From: Pseudomonadota bacterium
GTDB taxonomy: Bacteria > Pseudomonadota > Gammaproteobacteria > Acidiferrobacterales > Acidiferrobacteraceae
Length of the DNA stretch: 38,961 bases
Assembly: GCA_021841585.1 (NCBI GenBank)
Contig: JAKBUS010000022.1
Location: 1-38,961, forward strand
Direction of reading: 5' to 3'
The notes below the pieces were generated by a model that searched no databases, was not told the origin of the DNA, and was given only the letters and a program-made list of their open reading frames with translations. Positions 1 to 12,215 of this stretch are shown in pieces (position 1 is the stretch's first letter; each line of letters begins with the position of its first letter). The position numbers were made by a program, and so were the translations under genes.

Positions 1-125
1 TCGCCATCTCCAAGGACCCGCTCATCGCCGTGAAGCTTACCCATGCGAAGAAGGGCGATCTCGTCACCGTCGACTGGATCGATAACAAGGGCATGACCGG
101 GCACGCCCAGACCCACGTGAGTTAG
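1..125 (+). CDS. soxZ: SoxZ, thiosulfate-oxidation carrier protein (C-terminal end only)
   Basis: Only the last 40 codons are in the window; the frame begins at base 3 and ends at a TAG at 123-125. The visible tail contains ISKDPLIAVKL, then KKGDLVTVDWIDNKG and a final QTHVS. This fits the end of SoxZ, where a 'sISanPy' segment leads to a Trp-containing beta strand and a D-x-x-G turn. SoxZ is the periplasmic partner of SoxY; the SoxYZ complex carries sulfur intermediates on a SoxY cysteine during thiosulfate oxidation. The identification rests on a short segment, so it is probable rather than certain. It would imply a sox cluster to the left of the window. The stop lies only six bases from the stop of the convergent gene that follows. 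Confidence 0.68.
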   Translation, partial: AISKDPLIAVKLTHAKKGDLVTVDWIDNKGMTGHAQTHVS

Positions 126-131
126 GGTCGA

Positions 132-1400
132 TCAGGACTGGCGGGCGGCGACAACCGGCTGCCCGCTGGCCCGCCCATAGAGAAAGCCCTGTGCCCAGTC
201 GATGCCGAGATCCTTGATGATGGCGGCGGTCTCGACGGTCTCCACGCCCTCGGCAAGTGTCGTGATCTTCAGTTCCTCGGCGATCCGCTGGATGCCTTGG
301 AGGATCGCACGGACGGTCGGTTCCTGAATGCGGCTTACGAGGCTCCCTTCGAGCTTTAGAAACGAGAACGGCAGGTCGGCGAGGTACTGAAACGAGGAAT
401 AGCCACGTCCAAAGTCGTCGAGCGCGAGTTTGAGGCCGGCGTCGACGAAGGCCATGAGCAAATCACGGACGTTACGGCTGTCTGCAAACAGCTCACGCTC
501 GGTGAGCTCGAGGACCAGTGTCCCGCGGGCGCCTCCATGGCCCTGACAGGCATCGCAATATTTGCCGATGACCTCAAGGAGACCTTGAACCACCTCGGGA
601 TGGCGCAGCAGGTCGGCCGAGATGTTGACGAAGTGCACAAGCGGCGTGTTATCGCGAAGCGATGCCACGCATCGGTCCAAGGTCGCGCGCATGACGCACT
701 GATCGATCTTGTAGGTCAGCTGGAGATGCTGGGAGACTTCGATGAACTCCTCGGCGGCGAGTATCCGTCCATTGGGAAGGATCATGCGGGCGAGCGCCTC
801 CTCGGCCACGATCTCGCCGCTATGGAGATCGACTATGGGCTGATAGGCGGCGACGATGCGCTGCTCGTGAAGGGCGGCCTCGAGGGCCGCGCCCATGCCG
901 AGCAGGCGCTTTTGAACGGTGGTGGCGCGTACCGCGCGGTTGCGCCCCGAGCTTTTGGCATGATAGAGCGCGGCTTCGACCGCGTTCAGTAGGTCCGCGG
1001 GACCGCCGCCGTCCTCGGGAAAGCTCGCTACGCCGAAACTCGCGGTGATGTGGATGCGGCTCGTCTTCGACAAAATGACGAGCCGCTCGATGCGCTGGCG
1101 CAGGCGCTCGACGAGGCTGTCGACGTTGTGGGTCTCATTGATTACGCACAAGAACTCCGGGCCGCCCCAGCGGCCGACAGTGGCATCCGCCCCGAGGACT
1201 TCGCGCAGGACCTCCGCCATCTGGCGCAGCACCCGGTCAGCAAATTCACGCCCGAGGCTGTAATTTATCAGCTTGAACCGGTCGATATCGCACAAGATGA
1301 CGCCAAAGCGTTTTCCGAGCTCCATGCGCGTCGCCACCGTTTCCTGTAGCGCGGCTCGACTCGGGACGCTTATAGAATCGCCCGGATCCGACATCGACAT
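132..1400 (-). CDS. Degenerate-GGDEF / EAL domain protein (cyclic-di-GMP phosphodiesterase or sensor)
   Basis: The product is 422 residues, with no visible signal peptide or membrane segment, so it is probably cytoplasmic. An N-terminal GGDEF domain covers about residues 25-160. Its signature reads GGPEF at 79-83, with Pro replacing the Asp/Glu used in catalysis, so diguanylate cyclase activity is unlikely. The EAL domain covers about 180-420 and keeps the key residues: EAL at 201-203, Asn in FVNIS, Glu in LELTE, both Asp in DDFGRG, Lys in FLKLEG, Glu in AEGVE and Gln in AQG. It therefore looks able to hydrolyse cyclic-di-GMP, perhaps with GTP bound by the GGDEF half as an activator. The ATG is preceded by AAGAGGA at seven bases. 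A close paralogue lies at 24065-25363. Confidence 0.9.
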   Translation of the reverse strand: MSMSDPGDSISVPSRAALQETVATRMELGKRFGVILCDIDRFKLINYSLGREFADRVLRQMAEVLREVLGADATVGRWGGPEFLCVINETHNVDSLVERLRQRIERLVILSKTSRIHITASFGVASFPEDGGGPADLLNAVEAALYHAKSSGRNRAVRATTVQKRLLGMGAALEAALHEQRIVAAYQPIVDLHSGEIVAEEALARMILPNGRILAAEEFIEVSQHLQLTYKIDQCVMRATLDRCVASLRDNTPLVHFVNISADLLRHPEVVQGLLEVIGKYCDACQGHGGARGTLVLELTERELFADSRNVRDLLMAFVDAGLKLALDDFGRGYSSFQYLADLPFSFLKLEGSLVSRIQEPTVRAILQGIQRIAEELKITTLAEGVETVETAAIIKDLGIDWAQGFLYGRASGQPVVAARQS

Positions 1401-1449
1401 GACGCAGTCCTCTTCAGCACAAGAAATCCCCGACGCTTTTATGGGATTC

Positions 1450-1455
1450 AGTATA
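1450..1455 (-). promoter_or_regulatory. Candidate -10 box for the GGDEF/EAL gene
   Basis: On the minus strand this reads TATACT, five of six matches to the sigma-70/sigma-S consensus, about 50 bases upstream of the ATG at 1400. No good -35 box sits at 16-18 bases, which would suit a stationary-phase (sigma-S) or activator-dependent promoter. The support is one short motif only. Confidence 0.25.
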
Positions 1456-1507
1456 CGTTAAAGCACGAATCAGTGTCTGTCCAAAAGAAAATGCGCAAAG
1501 GTCGTTT

Positions 1508-2773
1508 CTAATGTTGTGCCATCCAGCCTAAGCGCGCTAGGCGCGCCGCGCCAAGCGCCGCCGGTCGATCGCTGATCGTGCTCACGGGGACACCCAGCAC
1601 CCGTTCCCGGATCATGCGCCACGCGGCATTGCCCGCACCGCCGCCGGTCGTCACCACGCGTTCGAGTCGCGGGGCGCCGTGCGCGGTCAAAAGCGCATAG
1701 CTCCGCGCCTCGACGGCGGCGAGGCCCTCGAAAAGGCCTTGGAGGAATAACCGGTCGTCGGACGGCCTTGGAGTGAGTCTTGGCGCAAGCTTGGGATCGT
1801 TTATCGGGAAGCGTTCGCCGGGTTTCAGGAGCGGGTAATAATGAAGCTCAGTGTCTTGGACGAGCGGCAGTTCGGCGGACAGGCGCAGGAGTGCCGCCCT
1901 GTCGAAATAATGGGCGAGCACCGCGGCGCCGCTATTCGAGGCCCCGCCCACGAGCCATGTGTGAGCGAGACGGTGGCTGTAGATGCCCGATTCCGCGACC
2001 AACACCGGTTGTGGACTCTCGATCTTCAAGACCAGGGTCGATCCAAGCGAACTAACACCAGAACCTTGAGGCAATGGCCCGAGTGCCAGGAACGCGGCGG
2101 TGCTGTCGGTGGTGCCGGCGACGATGAGCGGCGGCACGCGCAGGCCAAGACGGCGGGCAAGGTCACGGTGCAGCGGAGCAAGCGGTGTGCCCGCTGGCAC
2201 CACGCTCCCCAAGTAGGGGCTCGTGGGTGCGCGCACGAGCGCCTCGGACCAGTGGCCATCGAAGCCAAGCTTTAAGGCGTTGTGCGCATCCATGACCCGG
2301 TGGCATCGCGCCAGCATGCCGGCAAGCCACGGCCCTTGCGCGGTCAGAACCGCTGCCTGCGGATAATGTCGGATAAGCCACAAAAGTTTGGCGGGCCCCC
2401 CGTAGGGCCCCGAAGCGGGGCCTGCCCTAAGGCCCGCCGCCGCAAGGGCCGAGGCCTCGGCGCTCGCCCGGCCATCATTGTAGGCGAGCACCGGCGTAAG
2501 CGGACGCCCGTTGGATGGATGGCAGAGGAACACGGTCCCGGAGGTGCCATCGATGGCAATGGCGGCGATTTCGGCCGATGGCCGGCGACGGCTTATGTGG
2601 GTGATGAGTTGTAGGGTGTGGCGTAGCCAGGCCGCGGGGGTCAAGGATTGGCCGCGTGGCCAGGCGCGGGCGACGACCGTGCGCCGCCGCCCGGCTTCAT
2701 CGAGTGCGCCGATGCGGATCCCCGAGGTGCCAAGGTCGACACCCAGAAATAACCGTTCGCGGCCCATCCTCAC
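1508..2773 (-). CDS. FGGY-family carbohydrate kinase, possibly D-ribulose kinase
   Basis: This 421-residue protein has the two-domain FGGY kinase pattern: phosphate-1 motif GVDLGTSG at 11-18, IDGTSGTVF near 74, a likely catalytic Asp in TTDST (D224), and the adenosine motif [11 protein letters not shown] near the C-terminus. FGGY kinases phosphorylate sugars or polyols with ATP. The compact length (Escherichia XylB is about 480) and the DGTSGT motif resemble the cyanobacterial/plant D-ribulose kinase subgroup, but I cannot fix the substrate from sequence. The gene follows queF directly: a GTG start at 2773 overlaps the queF stop, and an ATG at 2767 is the alternative start; neither has a well-spaced ribosome binding site, so translational coupling is likely. 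No sugar transporter or isomerase is adjacent, so the pathway context is missing. Confidence 0.85.
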   Translation of the reverse strand: MRMGRERLFLGVDLGTSGIRIGALDEAGRRRTVVARAWPRGQSLTPAAWLRHTLQLITHISRRRPSAEIAAIAIDGTSGTVFLCHPSNGRPLTPVLAYNDGRASAEASALAAAGLRAGPASGPYGGPAKLLWLIRHYPQAAVLTAQGPWLAGMLARCHRVMDAHNALKLGFDGHWSEALVRAPTSPYLGSVVPAGTPLAPLHRDLARRLGLRVPPLIVAGTTDSTAAFLALGPLPQGSGVSSLGSTLVLKIESPQPVLVAESGIYSHRLAHTWLVGGASNSGAAVLAHYFDRAALLRLSAELPLVQDTELHYYPLLKPGERFPINDPKLAPRLTPRPSDDRLFLQGLFEGLAAVEARSYALLTAHGAPRLERVVTTGGGAGNAAWRMIRERVLGVPVSTISDRPAALGAARLARLGWMAQH

Positions 2774-3153
2774 AGGCCGTTTTCGGGCAGTCCGGGCGGT
2801 CGTTGGCCATGGTGCGCGATGACGTTCGTGTAGAGGCCGCCACGGACGTTGAATCGAGCCGTGAGCACCATGTAGCGGGGCGCCGTGGCCGCCACCAGGT
2901 CATTTAAGATGCGGTTGGTCACGGCCTCATGGAACGCCCCCTCATTGCGGTACGACCAGACGTAGAGTTTCAGGGACTTGAGCTCGACGCACGCCTGATC
3001 GGGTACATAGACGAGATCGAGTTCGGCGAAGTCCGGTTGGCCGGTTTTGGGGCAAAGACAGGTGAATTCCGGGATCCGGATATGGATCTGATAGTCGCGT
3101 TCCGGATGGGGGTTGGGGAAGGTCTCGAGCTGCTTGGTCGGTTCGGTAGGCAT
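2770..3153 (-). CDS. queF: QueF, NADPH-dependent 7-cyano-7-deazaguanine reductase
   Basis: QueF reduces preQ0 to preQ1 in the queuosine tRNA-modification pathway. The protein is of the short unimodular (Bacillus-type) class, about 127 residues. It carries [13 protein letters not shown] with the nucleophilic Cys and the general-acid Asp (C34 and D41 from the start used here), the QueF substrate motif ELKSLKLY, then [13 protein letters not shown]. An in-frame ATG 33 bases upstream (3186) would add 11 unconserved residues. I prefer the ATG at 3153 because a TACAAT -10 box on this strand overlaps the upstream ATG. No other queuosine genes are in the window. It is transcribed divergently from smc and precedes the FGGY kinase. 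Confidence 0.93.
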   Translation of the reverse strand: MPTEPTKQLETFPNPHPERDYQIHIRIPEFTCLCPKTGQPDFAELDLVYVPDQACVELKSLKLYVWSYRNEGAFHEAVTNRILNDLVAATAPRYMVLTARFNVRGGLYTNVIAHHGQRPPGLPENGL

Positions 3154-3184
3154 TTCCGTCTCTAGTGTGCTAGCTTTGCAGCCC

Positions 3185-3190
3185 ATTGTA
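3185..3190 (-). promoter_or_regulatory. Candidate -10 box for queF
   Basis: The minus strand reads TACAAT (five of six). Transcription would begin near 3178, inside the longer possible queF reading frame, which favours the shorter queF start at 3153. No convincing -35 box is seen, since the upstream sequence already lies at the smc start. Confidence 0.3.
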
Positions 3191-3207
3191 GCCGATCACG
3201 ACGTCTC

Positions 3208-6200
3208 ATGCGCTTAAAGAAGATCAAGCTCGCGGGCTTCAAATCCTTTGTTGACCCGACCACGGTACCGGTGGCCGCCAATCTCGTTGGCATCGTCGGT
3301 CCAAATGGTTGCGGGAAGTCCAACATCATCGATGCCGTTCGCTGGGTGATGGGGGAAAGCTCGGCACGCCATCTGCGTGGCGATACGCTTGCGGACGTCA
3401 TCTTCAGCGGATCGACGAGCCGTAAGCCGGTCAGCCAGGCGTCGGTGGAGCTTATATTCGATAACAGCGAAGGCCGTGCCGCCGGGGAATATGCCCGTTA
3501 TGCGGAGATCGTCGTGCGCCGTGAGGCCTCGCGCGATGGGGCATCGGATTACTTCCTGAACAAGACGCGTTGCCGCCGAAAGGACATCACCGATCTGTTT
3601 CTCGGGACTGGTCTTGGCCCGCGCGCCTACTCCATCATCGAGCAAGGCATGATCTCGCGGATCGTCGAGGCGCGCCCGGAGGACCTTCGCTTGTTTCTCG
3701 AGGAGGCCGCCGGCATCTCGCGCTACAAGGAGCGGCGCCGAGAGACCGAGAACCGCCTGCGCCATGTGCGCGAAAACCTTGCGCGGCTGGACGACACACG
3801 CGGAGAGCTCGACACGCAGCTCAATCGTCTCAAGCGCCAGGCGGCCGCGGCGCAGAACTACAAGGTCTGGCGGGAACGCGAGCGCGAGCTGCGCCTGACC
3901 CTGGCGGGCGCCCAGTTCCGGCACTTCACCCACGAAATCGGGGCCGCCGACATGGCCGCCGGGCAGGCCGTAACCGCAGTGGAGGCGGCGCTCGCCCGGC
4001 AATGCGCCCTGGAGGCCGAGACCGAGGCCTTGCGCGTGGCGCGCGATGAGGGCAACGAGATGGTGCGCGCGGTGCGCGAGCGCGCCTACGCGGCGGCCAC
4101 CGAGGTCACGCGCCGCGAGCAGGAGATATCGCATGCGCGCGCCATGGGCGCCGAACGGCGCACCGAACAGCAGGGCATCCTCGCCCAATGCGAGCGCCTG
4201 GAACAAGAGGTGGCGGCGGATCAGGAGCGCGAGCAGTCGCTCTCACAAGAGCTCGCGGGGCTTGCCCCCGCCGAACAGCAGGCGGGCGCCGAAGAGCGCG
4301 CCGCGGCCGAGGCGCAACGCCAGGCCGAGGGTGTGCTCGATAAGTGGCGGCGTTCGTTCGAGGCAGCGGGCCTCGAGGCCCAGGGGCCGGTGCGGGCGAG
4401 TGCCGCGGCGCGCGGCGAGACGGTGCGCCTGACGGCGCGGAGCGAGGACCTGAAGGGGCGTGTGGCGCGTCTCGAAAGCGAGGCGCAGAGCGTCGGCGCA
4501 AGCGGCGGGAGCGGACTTGCAGCCCTGACCGAGGCCTCGGGCCTCGCGGATCGTGATTACGAGGACGCGAAAGAGCGGCTGACCGGCCTCGAGGAGCGGT
4601 TGGCCATGCAGCGGCAAGCCTTGGAGACGGCCACGCACGAGGTCGCCGAGCAAACCGGGACCGTCAAGGCCGCGGATGCGCGGCTCGCATCGCTGCGCAG
4701 CATGCAGGCGCAGGCCTTGCGGACGGGCCACGAGGCCTTGAGCCGCTGGGTACGCGAGCACGGTCTTTCGCAGGCGCCAAGGCTTGCCACTCAGCTCGAT
4801 GTGGATAGCGGATGGGAACGAGCCATCGAGCGCTGGCTCGGGACCAAGATCGCGGCGGTGTGCGTGCCCGCGGGCACCATCACGCCGGAGCGCGTGGCGC
4901 CCCTGGAGAAGACCCCGGTGGTACTGTTCGAGCCGCTCGCAGCCGACGCCGATGAGGGGCCATCGGGGCTTGCGGCTAAGGTGCGCGCGCCGTTTTCGGT
5001 GGCGGGGCTCTTTGGCGGTGTGCGCCCCGTGGAGTCGCTCGCGCAGGCTTTGGCCTTGCGCGCCGGGCTATCTGCGAACGAAACCCTGGTGACCCCGGAA
5101 GGCGTGTGCGTCGGCCGCGATGTGATCAGTTTCGCGGGCGAGAATGACGAGCGCGCCGGCGTGTTGGCGCGCGAGCGAGAGATCGCGGAATGGACGCGGC
5201 GCGAGCAGGCAAGCCGCGCGGCATTGGCGATTGCCGAGCGCGCCCGTGATGGCGCGCGCGCGGAGCTCGGGGCCCTCGAGGGGCAGCGCGCCGAGGCCCG
5301 CCGCGCCCTGGACCGGTGTGCCGATGTGCGCACCAAGGCGCATGGCGCGGTGCAGCGCGCGCACGCCGAGGAGCAGAGCCGAGCGGCGCGCCATGGCCGC
5401 TTGCTGGCCGAGCTCGGCGAGGTCAAAAAGGAACTGGAAGCGTGTCTTGTCGAGCGTGAGCGCGCGGAGGTTGAAGAGCGGCGCGCGCGCGAGGTGGCGG
5501 TGCAAAGCGAGGCGGCACTGGCGGCGCTCGCCGGTGAGCGCGAGACCCATCAGGCGGCGCTCGAGGCCGCGCGCGCGACGCTACGCGCGGCAGGCGACAA
5601 GCGCCACAAATTGGCGATGGCGCAGCAGCAGGCGCGTACCGCGCGCGATGGACTACGCGAGCGGCTCGCGCGTGCGCGCGCCGAGCTAGAAAGGCTTGCG
5701 GTGCGCCGCGAGGCGGTGGCGCGACAGATCGAGGAGGCGCTCGCCAAGGAGCATGCGCCGCAGGCGGAACTCGGGCGACTGCTCGACGAGCGCGCGGCGG
5801 CCCAGGCGGCGCTCGCCGCCGCCGAGCAGGATCTCGATGTCAGGGAACAGGCGTTGCGGCGCGCCAACGGCTTGCGCCACGACGTCGATGCCGCAACGCG
5901 CGCAGCCGAGGAGGAGGCGAACAAGAAGAAACTTCGGGTCCACGAGCTCAAGGTGCGCCGTGATGCGCTGCTGGAGGGGCTGCGCGCGCAGGGGGTGGAG
6001 GAAGACATCGCGCGCATCGCCGAGGACCTGCAGGAACATGTCGATATCGAGCCGCTGGAGCGCGAGCTCGCGGACCTCGTGGAGCGTGTTCGACGCCTCG
6101 GGGCCGTGAACCTTATGGCCATCGAGGAATTCGAGGAGCAGTCGCGCCGCAAGGAGTTTCTCGACGCGCAACACGCCGACTTGAGTGAGGCGCTGGCGCT

Positions 6201-6726
6201 TCTGGACGAGGCGATTCGCAAGATCGATCGCGAGACGCGCAGCCGCTTCAAGGAGACCTTCGAGCGCGTCAACGAGGACTTCAAGGCGTTCTTTCCGCGG
6301 CTCTTTGGCGGCGGTGAGGCGCAGCTCCTTTTGAGCAGCGAGGACCTCCTGGAGACCGGCGTCACTGTCATGGCGCGCCCGCCCGGCAAGCGCAATAGCA
6401 CGATCCAGCTTTTGTCTGGTGGCGAGAAGGCGTTGGTCGCGGTATCACTGATCTTTGCGCTATTTGCCTTGAATCCGGCGCCATTTTGCTTCCTGGACGA
6501 GGTCGATGCGCCACTCGACGAGGCCAATGTCGGGCGTTTTGCGCAGACCTTGAAGGAGCTCTCCAAGAAGAGTCAGCTGCTCTTTATCACGCATAACAAG
6601 GTGACCATGGAGGCCGCGGATGTGCTGCTTGGGGTGACCACCGCCGAGGCCGGCGTATCGCGGCTCGTGAGTGTCGACGTCGAAGAGGCGCTCGGCATGG
6701 TGGCACGGCAGACCGCGGAGGCCTAA
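3208..6726 (+). CDS. smc: SMC, chromosome segregation ATPase
   Basis: The 1172-residue protein has full SMC architecture. The N-terminal head has Walker A GPNGCGKS at 31-38. Two long coiled-coil arms rich in Ala, Arg and Glu flank a hinge at about 515-640. The C-terminal head has the ABC signature LSGGEKAL (S1070) and Walker B FCFLDEVDAPLDE (D1097, E1098). SMC dimers with ScpA and ScpB form the bacterial condensin that loads at parS sites and extrudes DNA loops. ScpA and ScpB are encoded at 15588-17080. Having SMC-ScpAB rather than MukBEF fits gammaproteobacteria outside the enteric lineages. zipA follows after a three-base gap and ligA overlaps zipA, so the three probably form one operon. 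The high-GC coiled-coil arms create long antisense open frames that are not genes. Confidence 0.97.
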   Translation: MRLKKIKLAGFKSFVDPTTVPVAANLVGIVGPNGCGKSNIIDAVRWVMGESSARHLRGDTLADVIFSGSTSRKPVSQASVELIFDNSEGRAAGEYARYAEIVVRREASRDGASDYFLNKTRCRRKDITDLFLGTGLGPRAYSIIEQGMISRIVEARPEDLRLFLEEAAGISRYKERRRETENRLRHVRENLARLDDTRGELDTQLNRLKRQAAAAQNYKVWRERERELRLTLAGAQFRHFTHEIGAADMAAGQAVTAVEAALARQCALEAETEALRVARDEGNEMVRAVRERAYAAATEVTRREQEISHARAMGAERRTEQQGILAQCERLEQEVAADQEREQSLSQELAGLAPAEQQAGAEERAAAEAQRQAEGVLDKWRRSFEAAGLEAQGPVRASAAARGETVRLTARSEDLKGRVARLESEAQSVGASGGSGLAALTEASGLADRDYEDAKERLTGLEERLAMQRQALETATHEVAEQTGTVKAADARLASLRSMQAQALRTGHEALSRWVREHGLSQAPRLATQLDVDSGWERAIERWLGTKIAAVCVPAGTITPERVAPLEKTPVVLFEPLAADADEGPSGLAAKVRAPFSVAGLFGGVRPVESLAQALALRAGLSANETLVTPEGVCVGRDVISFAGENDERAGVLAREREIAEWTRREQASRAALAIAERARDGARAELGALEGQRAEARRALDRCADVRTKAHGAVQRAHAEEQSRAARHGRLLAELGEVKKELEACLVERERAEVEERRAREVAVQSEAALAALAGERETHQAALEAARATLRAAGDKRHKLAMAQQQARTARDGLRERLARARAELERLAVRREAVARQIEEALAKEHAPQAELGRLLDERAAAQAALAAAEQDLDVREQALRRANGLRHDVDAATRAAEEEANKKKLRVHELKVRRDALLEGLRAQGVEEDIARIAEDLQEHVDIEPLERELADLVERVRRLGAVNLMAIEEFEEQSRRKEFLDAQHADLSEALALLDEAIRKIDRETRSRFKETFERVNEDFKAFFPRLFGGGEAQLLLSSEDLLETGVTVMARPPGKRNSTIQLLSGGEKALVAVSLIFALFALNPAPFCFLDEVDAPLDEANVGRFAQTLKELSKKSQLLFITHNKVTMEAADVLLGVTTAEAGVSRLVSVDVEEALGMVARQTAEA

Positions 6727-6729
6727 GGC

Positions 6730-9830
<3,101 letters not shown>

Positions 9831-9902
9831 GCGACGGGCAACGAATGCTAGCGCCGGATCAGGCGAGGGCGCCCCGGGAGGGTGGTGCGGCGTACGCGGG
9901 GG

Positions 9903-10736
9903 TCAGGAGACCGCTAGGTAATGAATGGCGGCCTTGCGGCGCATGGTGGCCATCATATTGTCGACCTCTTGCTGTTCCAGGGACCGATAAAGGCGGGTCT
10001 CGACGGCCGCGAAGGATGGCGGCGTATACGGGCGCTTGCCCAGTAATTGAATGATGTGCCAGCCGAAACGGGTCTTGATCGGGGCCGGGGAGATCTCGCC
10101 GGTATGCATGGTCTCCAGTGCGCGATAGAACGATGGCAGGACGTCGGCGGCGTTGAACCAGCCGAGCGCCCCGCCTTGATCGGCGGACGAGCTGTCTAGC
10201 GAGTAGCGGCGCGCGAGCACCGAGAAGCGTATGCCGTCATGGAGCTTTTTCAGGATCGCCAGGGCCTTGGCGCGGGTCGCGACCAGGATGTGGCGGGCCT
10301 CGTACTCCTCATGCGGGGCATGGAGCAACTCTTGCCGATAGAGGGTCTCGAGGGCCGCGTGCGTGATCCGGTGGGTGGCGAGGAAGTGCTTCAGCATGGC
10401 GCGCGCCAGGATATTCTCGCGATCCTCTTTCAGGGCCACATGAACCGCGGGTAGCCGCTGAAGGCCGGCCTTGCGCGCCGCTTGCGCGAGAATGACGCGA
10501 TTGATGAGCTCATTCAGGATGATCTTGTGGCTTTGCGCATTATGGGGCAAAGGCAGTTGCTGCAGGTCGCGGGCGCGCACATAGTCGCGGTAATCCGCCT
10601 CGGTGATGCGTTCGCCGTTGACCGTGGCAAGCGTCGGGCTTCGGTCGATCACGGGGCTCGTGTGACAGCCAACCAGAAACGCCGTGATCGCGGTGACGAT
10701 GAGCAGCCCTGCTTGCGTGAAACGAGATCGGGACAT
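9903..10736 (-). CDS. Parvulin-type peptidyl-prolyl isomerase, lipoprotein (PrsA/SurA-like)
   Basis: The 277-residue product opens with a lipoprotein signal: basic start, hydrophobic stretch, then lipobox LVGC with the modified Cys at 24. An N-terminal chaperone-like region (about 35-140) includes VNGERITEADYRDY, typical of SurA/PrsA proteins. The PpiC rotamase domain (about 143-237) includes YEARHILVATRAKA, FSVLARRYSLD, QGGALGWF and TRFGWHIIQL. It probably helps fold exported or outer-membrane proteins from the periplasmic face. The residue after Cys is His, not Asp, so outer-membrane sorting is expected. It follows bolA by eight bases on the same strand. SurA itself is longer with two rotamase domains, so this is a single-domain relative. 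Confidence 0.9.
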   Translation of the reverse strand: MSRSRFTQAGLLIVTAITAFLVGCHTSPVIDRSPTLATVNGERITEADYRDYVRARDLQQLPLPHNAQSHKIILNELINRVILAQAARKAGLQRLPAVHVALKEDRENILARAMLKHFLATHRITHAALETLYRQELLHAPHEEYEARHILVATRAKALAILKKLHDGIRFSVLARRYSLDSSSADQGGALGWFNAADVLPSFYRALETMHTGEISPAPIKTRFGWHIIQLLGKRPYTPPSFAAVETRLYRSLEQQEVDNMMATMRRKAAIHYLAVS

Positions 10737-10744
10737 AGACGTGA

Positions 10745-11005
10745 TCAGATATCCCCGGGGACGAGGGCGCGGATCGATAGCGCATGGATGTCTTTACGAA
10801 GGCCGGCGAGCGCCTCATAGACCAGACGGTGGCGCTCGAGGAGGCCGCAACCCCGGAAGCGCTCGGCGATGATCAGTACCGTATAGTGCCCCCCACTGCC
10901 TGCGCCGGCGTGTCCGACGTGCTGGAGCGAGTCGTCCGTGACTAGGATCTCGGCGGGCGCAAAGGCCTCCTTCAGGCGTTCGCCGATTGCGTCGCGTACG
11001 CTCAC
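10745..11005 (-). CDS. bolA: BolA-family protein
   Basis: The 86-residue product has the class II KH-like BolA fold. The diagnostic segment is VGHAGAGSGGHYTVLII, followed by FRGCGLLERHRLVYEAL and a final helix with KDIHALSIRA. BolA proteins act with monothiol glutaredoxins in iron-sulfur or iron handling and can affect morphology and stress responses. The conserved His in the RHR motif, a cluster ligand in the family, is present. It starts with GTG at 11005, overlapping the YciI stop (GTGA), so YciI, BolA and the parvulin lipoprotein are probably co-transcribed. I cannot separate BolA from the IbaG subfamily by eye. Confidence 0.9.
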   Translation of the reverse strand: MSVRDAIGERLKEAFAPAEILVTDDSLQHVGHAGAGSGGHYTVLIIAERFRGCGLLERHRLVYEALAGLRKDIHALSIRALVPGDI

Positions 11006-11301
11006 GGCAGCACCTGCCGGAAGGGCCGCACGGCCACATCCTCGTAGACGGCGGCACGCGTATAAGGGTCTTCGGAGGCCCAGGTGCGCGCCGCGGCAAG
11101 CGACGGAAATTCCGCGACGATGAGGCTCGCGCTATAGCCTGCCGGTCCCGGATCGGGGCTATCCACGGCCGGACACGGACCGGCCAATACCAGCCGGCCC
11201 TCATCCTGCAGCGCACGCAGCCGATCCAGGTGCTCCGGCCGCGCGGCGTCGCGCCGCGCGCCGCTGTCGGATGCGAGTGTCCCCAGGATCATGTACAGCA
11301 T
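11002..11301 (-). CDS. yciI: YciI-family protein
   Basis: The product is about 99 residues of the YciI (YCII, ferredoxin-like) family, whose members are small cytoplasmic proteins of uncertain catalytic role. Family hallmarks are MLYMILGT at the start, RPEHLDRLRALQDEGRL, AGPCPAVDSPDPGPAGY, SLIVAEF and WASEDPY near the C-terminus; these include the conserved His-Asp pair. A longer reading from a GTG at 11319 adds six residues, but GAGGGG five bases ahead of the ATG at 11301 and alignment to family starts support the shorter form. In gammaproteobacteria yciI is often placed near septation genes and bolA-like genes. No substrate can be stated. Confidence 0.9.
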   Translation of the reverse strand: MLYMILGTLASDSGARRDAARPEHLDRLRALQDEGRLVLAGPCPAVDSPDPGPAGYSASLIVAEFPSLAAARTWASEDPYTRAAVYEDVAVRPFRQVLP

Positions 11302-11463
11302 AAGGCCCCTCTGCCACACGGCGTGCTCGGCCGTATGGATCGTATAGCGCGTATCGTATGCGCCCTCTTGTCAGGAATAAAGGGCTTTGGCGGGTGTTGC
11401 GCCATTCTTTTTGCATGGAACCGTGCGTGCCCGCCCTTGGGGCATCGGCGCCTGTCGGCGGTG

Positions 11464-12195
11464 TTAGTGGAGGGAGTTCTGGGCGAGCGCCTGGAAGTAG
11501 TGGGTCATGATGGCGCGCACCCGCGCCGGGTATTGCACGACCTCCATTTGACGCATCCCTTCCCGAAAAAACTCCTTGGCGTCCCCCGGAAGGCCCTGAA
11601 TCAGGTCGTCGAAGACCCCCGACATGAGCTCGGTGTTATAGGAACGGGTGGCCACGATGGCGCGGTTCAGCTGAAGGATGCGCCACGGGCGCCGATCGTC
11701 GGACTTATCCTGGTCGGCGGCGATGTCGCTTTCGGTCGCGCGCATGAGCTTTCCCATGAAGGCGGTCATCTCCTCCAGGGCCTCCGGCTCATGAAGTTCG
11801 TTGGCCATCACCGCAAGCCCGTTTACAATGGGTTCCAGGGCTCGCACTCGTCCATGGTGGCGCATGATCCAGTCGCCGATGGTGACCGCGAGCCGTTCGA
11901 GTTCGGCCTTGGCCTTGGCAAGGCCGAGCTGCTGGCTGATTTCAGCTAGCTCCGCGAGCGTCAGCAGGCCGCTATTTCCAAGGCGCGTTGCATCGTCGTC
12001 GGGCAGCGGAGCCTCTCGTCCATGGCGGTCGTCGAGCTCGGCCAGCATGCGAAAAAACGGCTCGAGCGTGGCCACGAGGGTCGCCGGATCGTTTTCCTGG
12101 CCTGTCTTGCCTTGCGGGCGCCAAGCGGCCAGGAGCGTATCCCGTATCCGGCGAAGGTGTTCAAGGGCATGGCGGGGCGTGGGTATGGGAATCAT
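11464..12195 (-). CDS. Uncharacterised soluble helical protein
   Basis: I do not recognise this protein. It has about 243 residues, no signal peptide, membrane segment or cysteine cluster, and appears almost entirely alpha-helical, rich in Glu, Ala, Leu and Arg. Visible features are a proline-containing start (MIPIPTPRHALEHL), an acidic linker with LPDDDATRLG, and a more conserved-looking C-terminal part (ILQLNRAIVATRSYNTELM, then FFREGMRQMEVVQYPARVR). The longer frame to 12246 would overlap the divergent RNase AM gene; the ATG at 12195 with GAGG four bases upstream is preferred. Codon use matches its neighbours, so it is probably a real chromosomal gene. Its start lies 21 bases from that of the RNase AM gene, so the two may share control. 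Confidence 0.75.
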   Translation of the reverse strand: MIPIPTPRHALEHLRRIRDTLLAAWRPQGKTGQENDPATLVATLEPFFRMLAELDDRHGREAPLPDDDATRLGNSGLLTLAELAEISQQLGLAKAKAELERLAVTIGDWIMRHHGRVRALEPIVNGLAVMANELHEPEALEEMTAFMGKLMRATESDIAADQDKSDDRRPWRILQLNRAIVATRSYNTELMSGVFDDLIQGLPGDAKEFFREGMRQMEVVQYPARVRAIMTHYFQALAQNSLH

Positions 12196-12215
12196 GAGGC
12201 CTCGGCGACCGGAAG

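Noticed and set aside
3214-4206. Long minus-strand open frame (330 codons) opposite smc
   Set aside because: It is antisense to the conserved SMC head, shows no family features, and arises from GC-biased codon use; the same holds for the 338-codon frame at 5550-6566.
9831-9902. Intrinsic terminator between ligA and the parvulin gene
   Set aside because: The 72 bases hold no clear stem followed by a T-tract on either strand.
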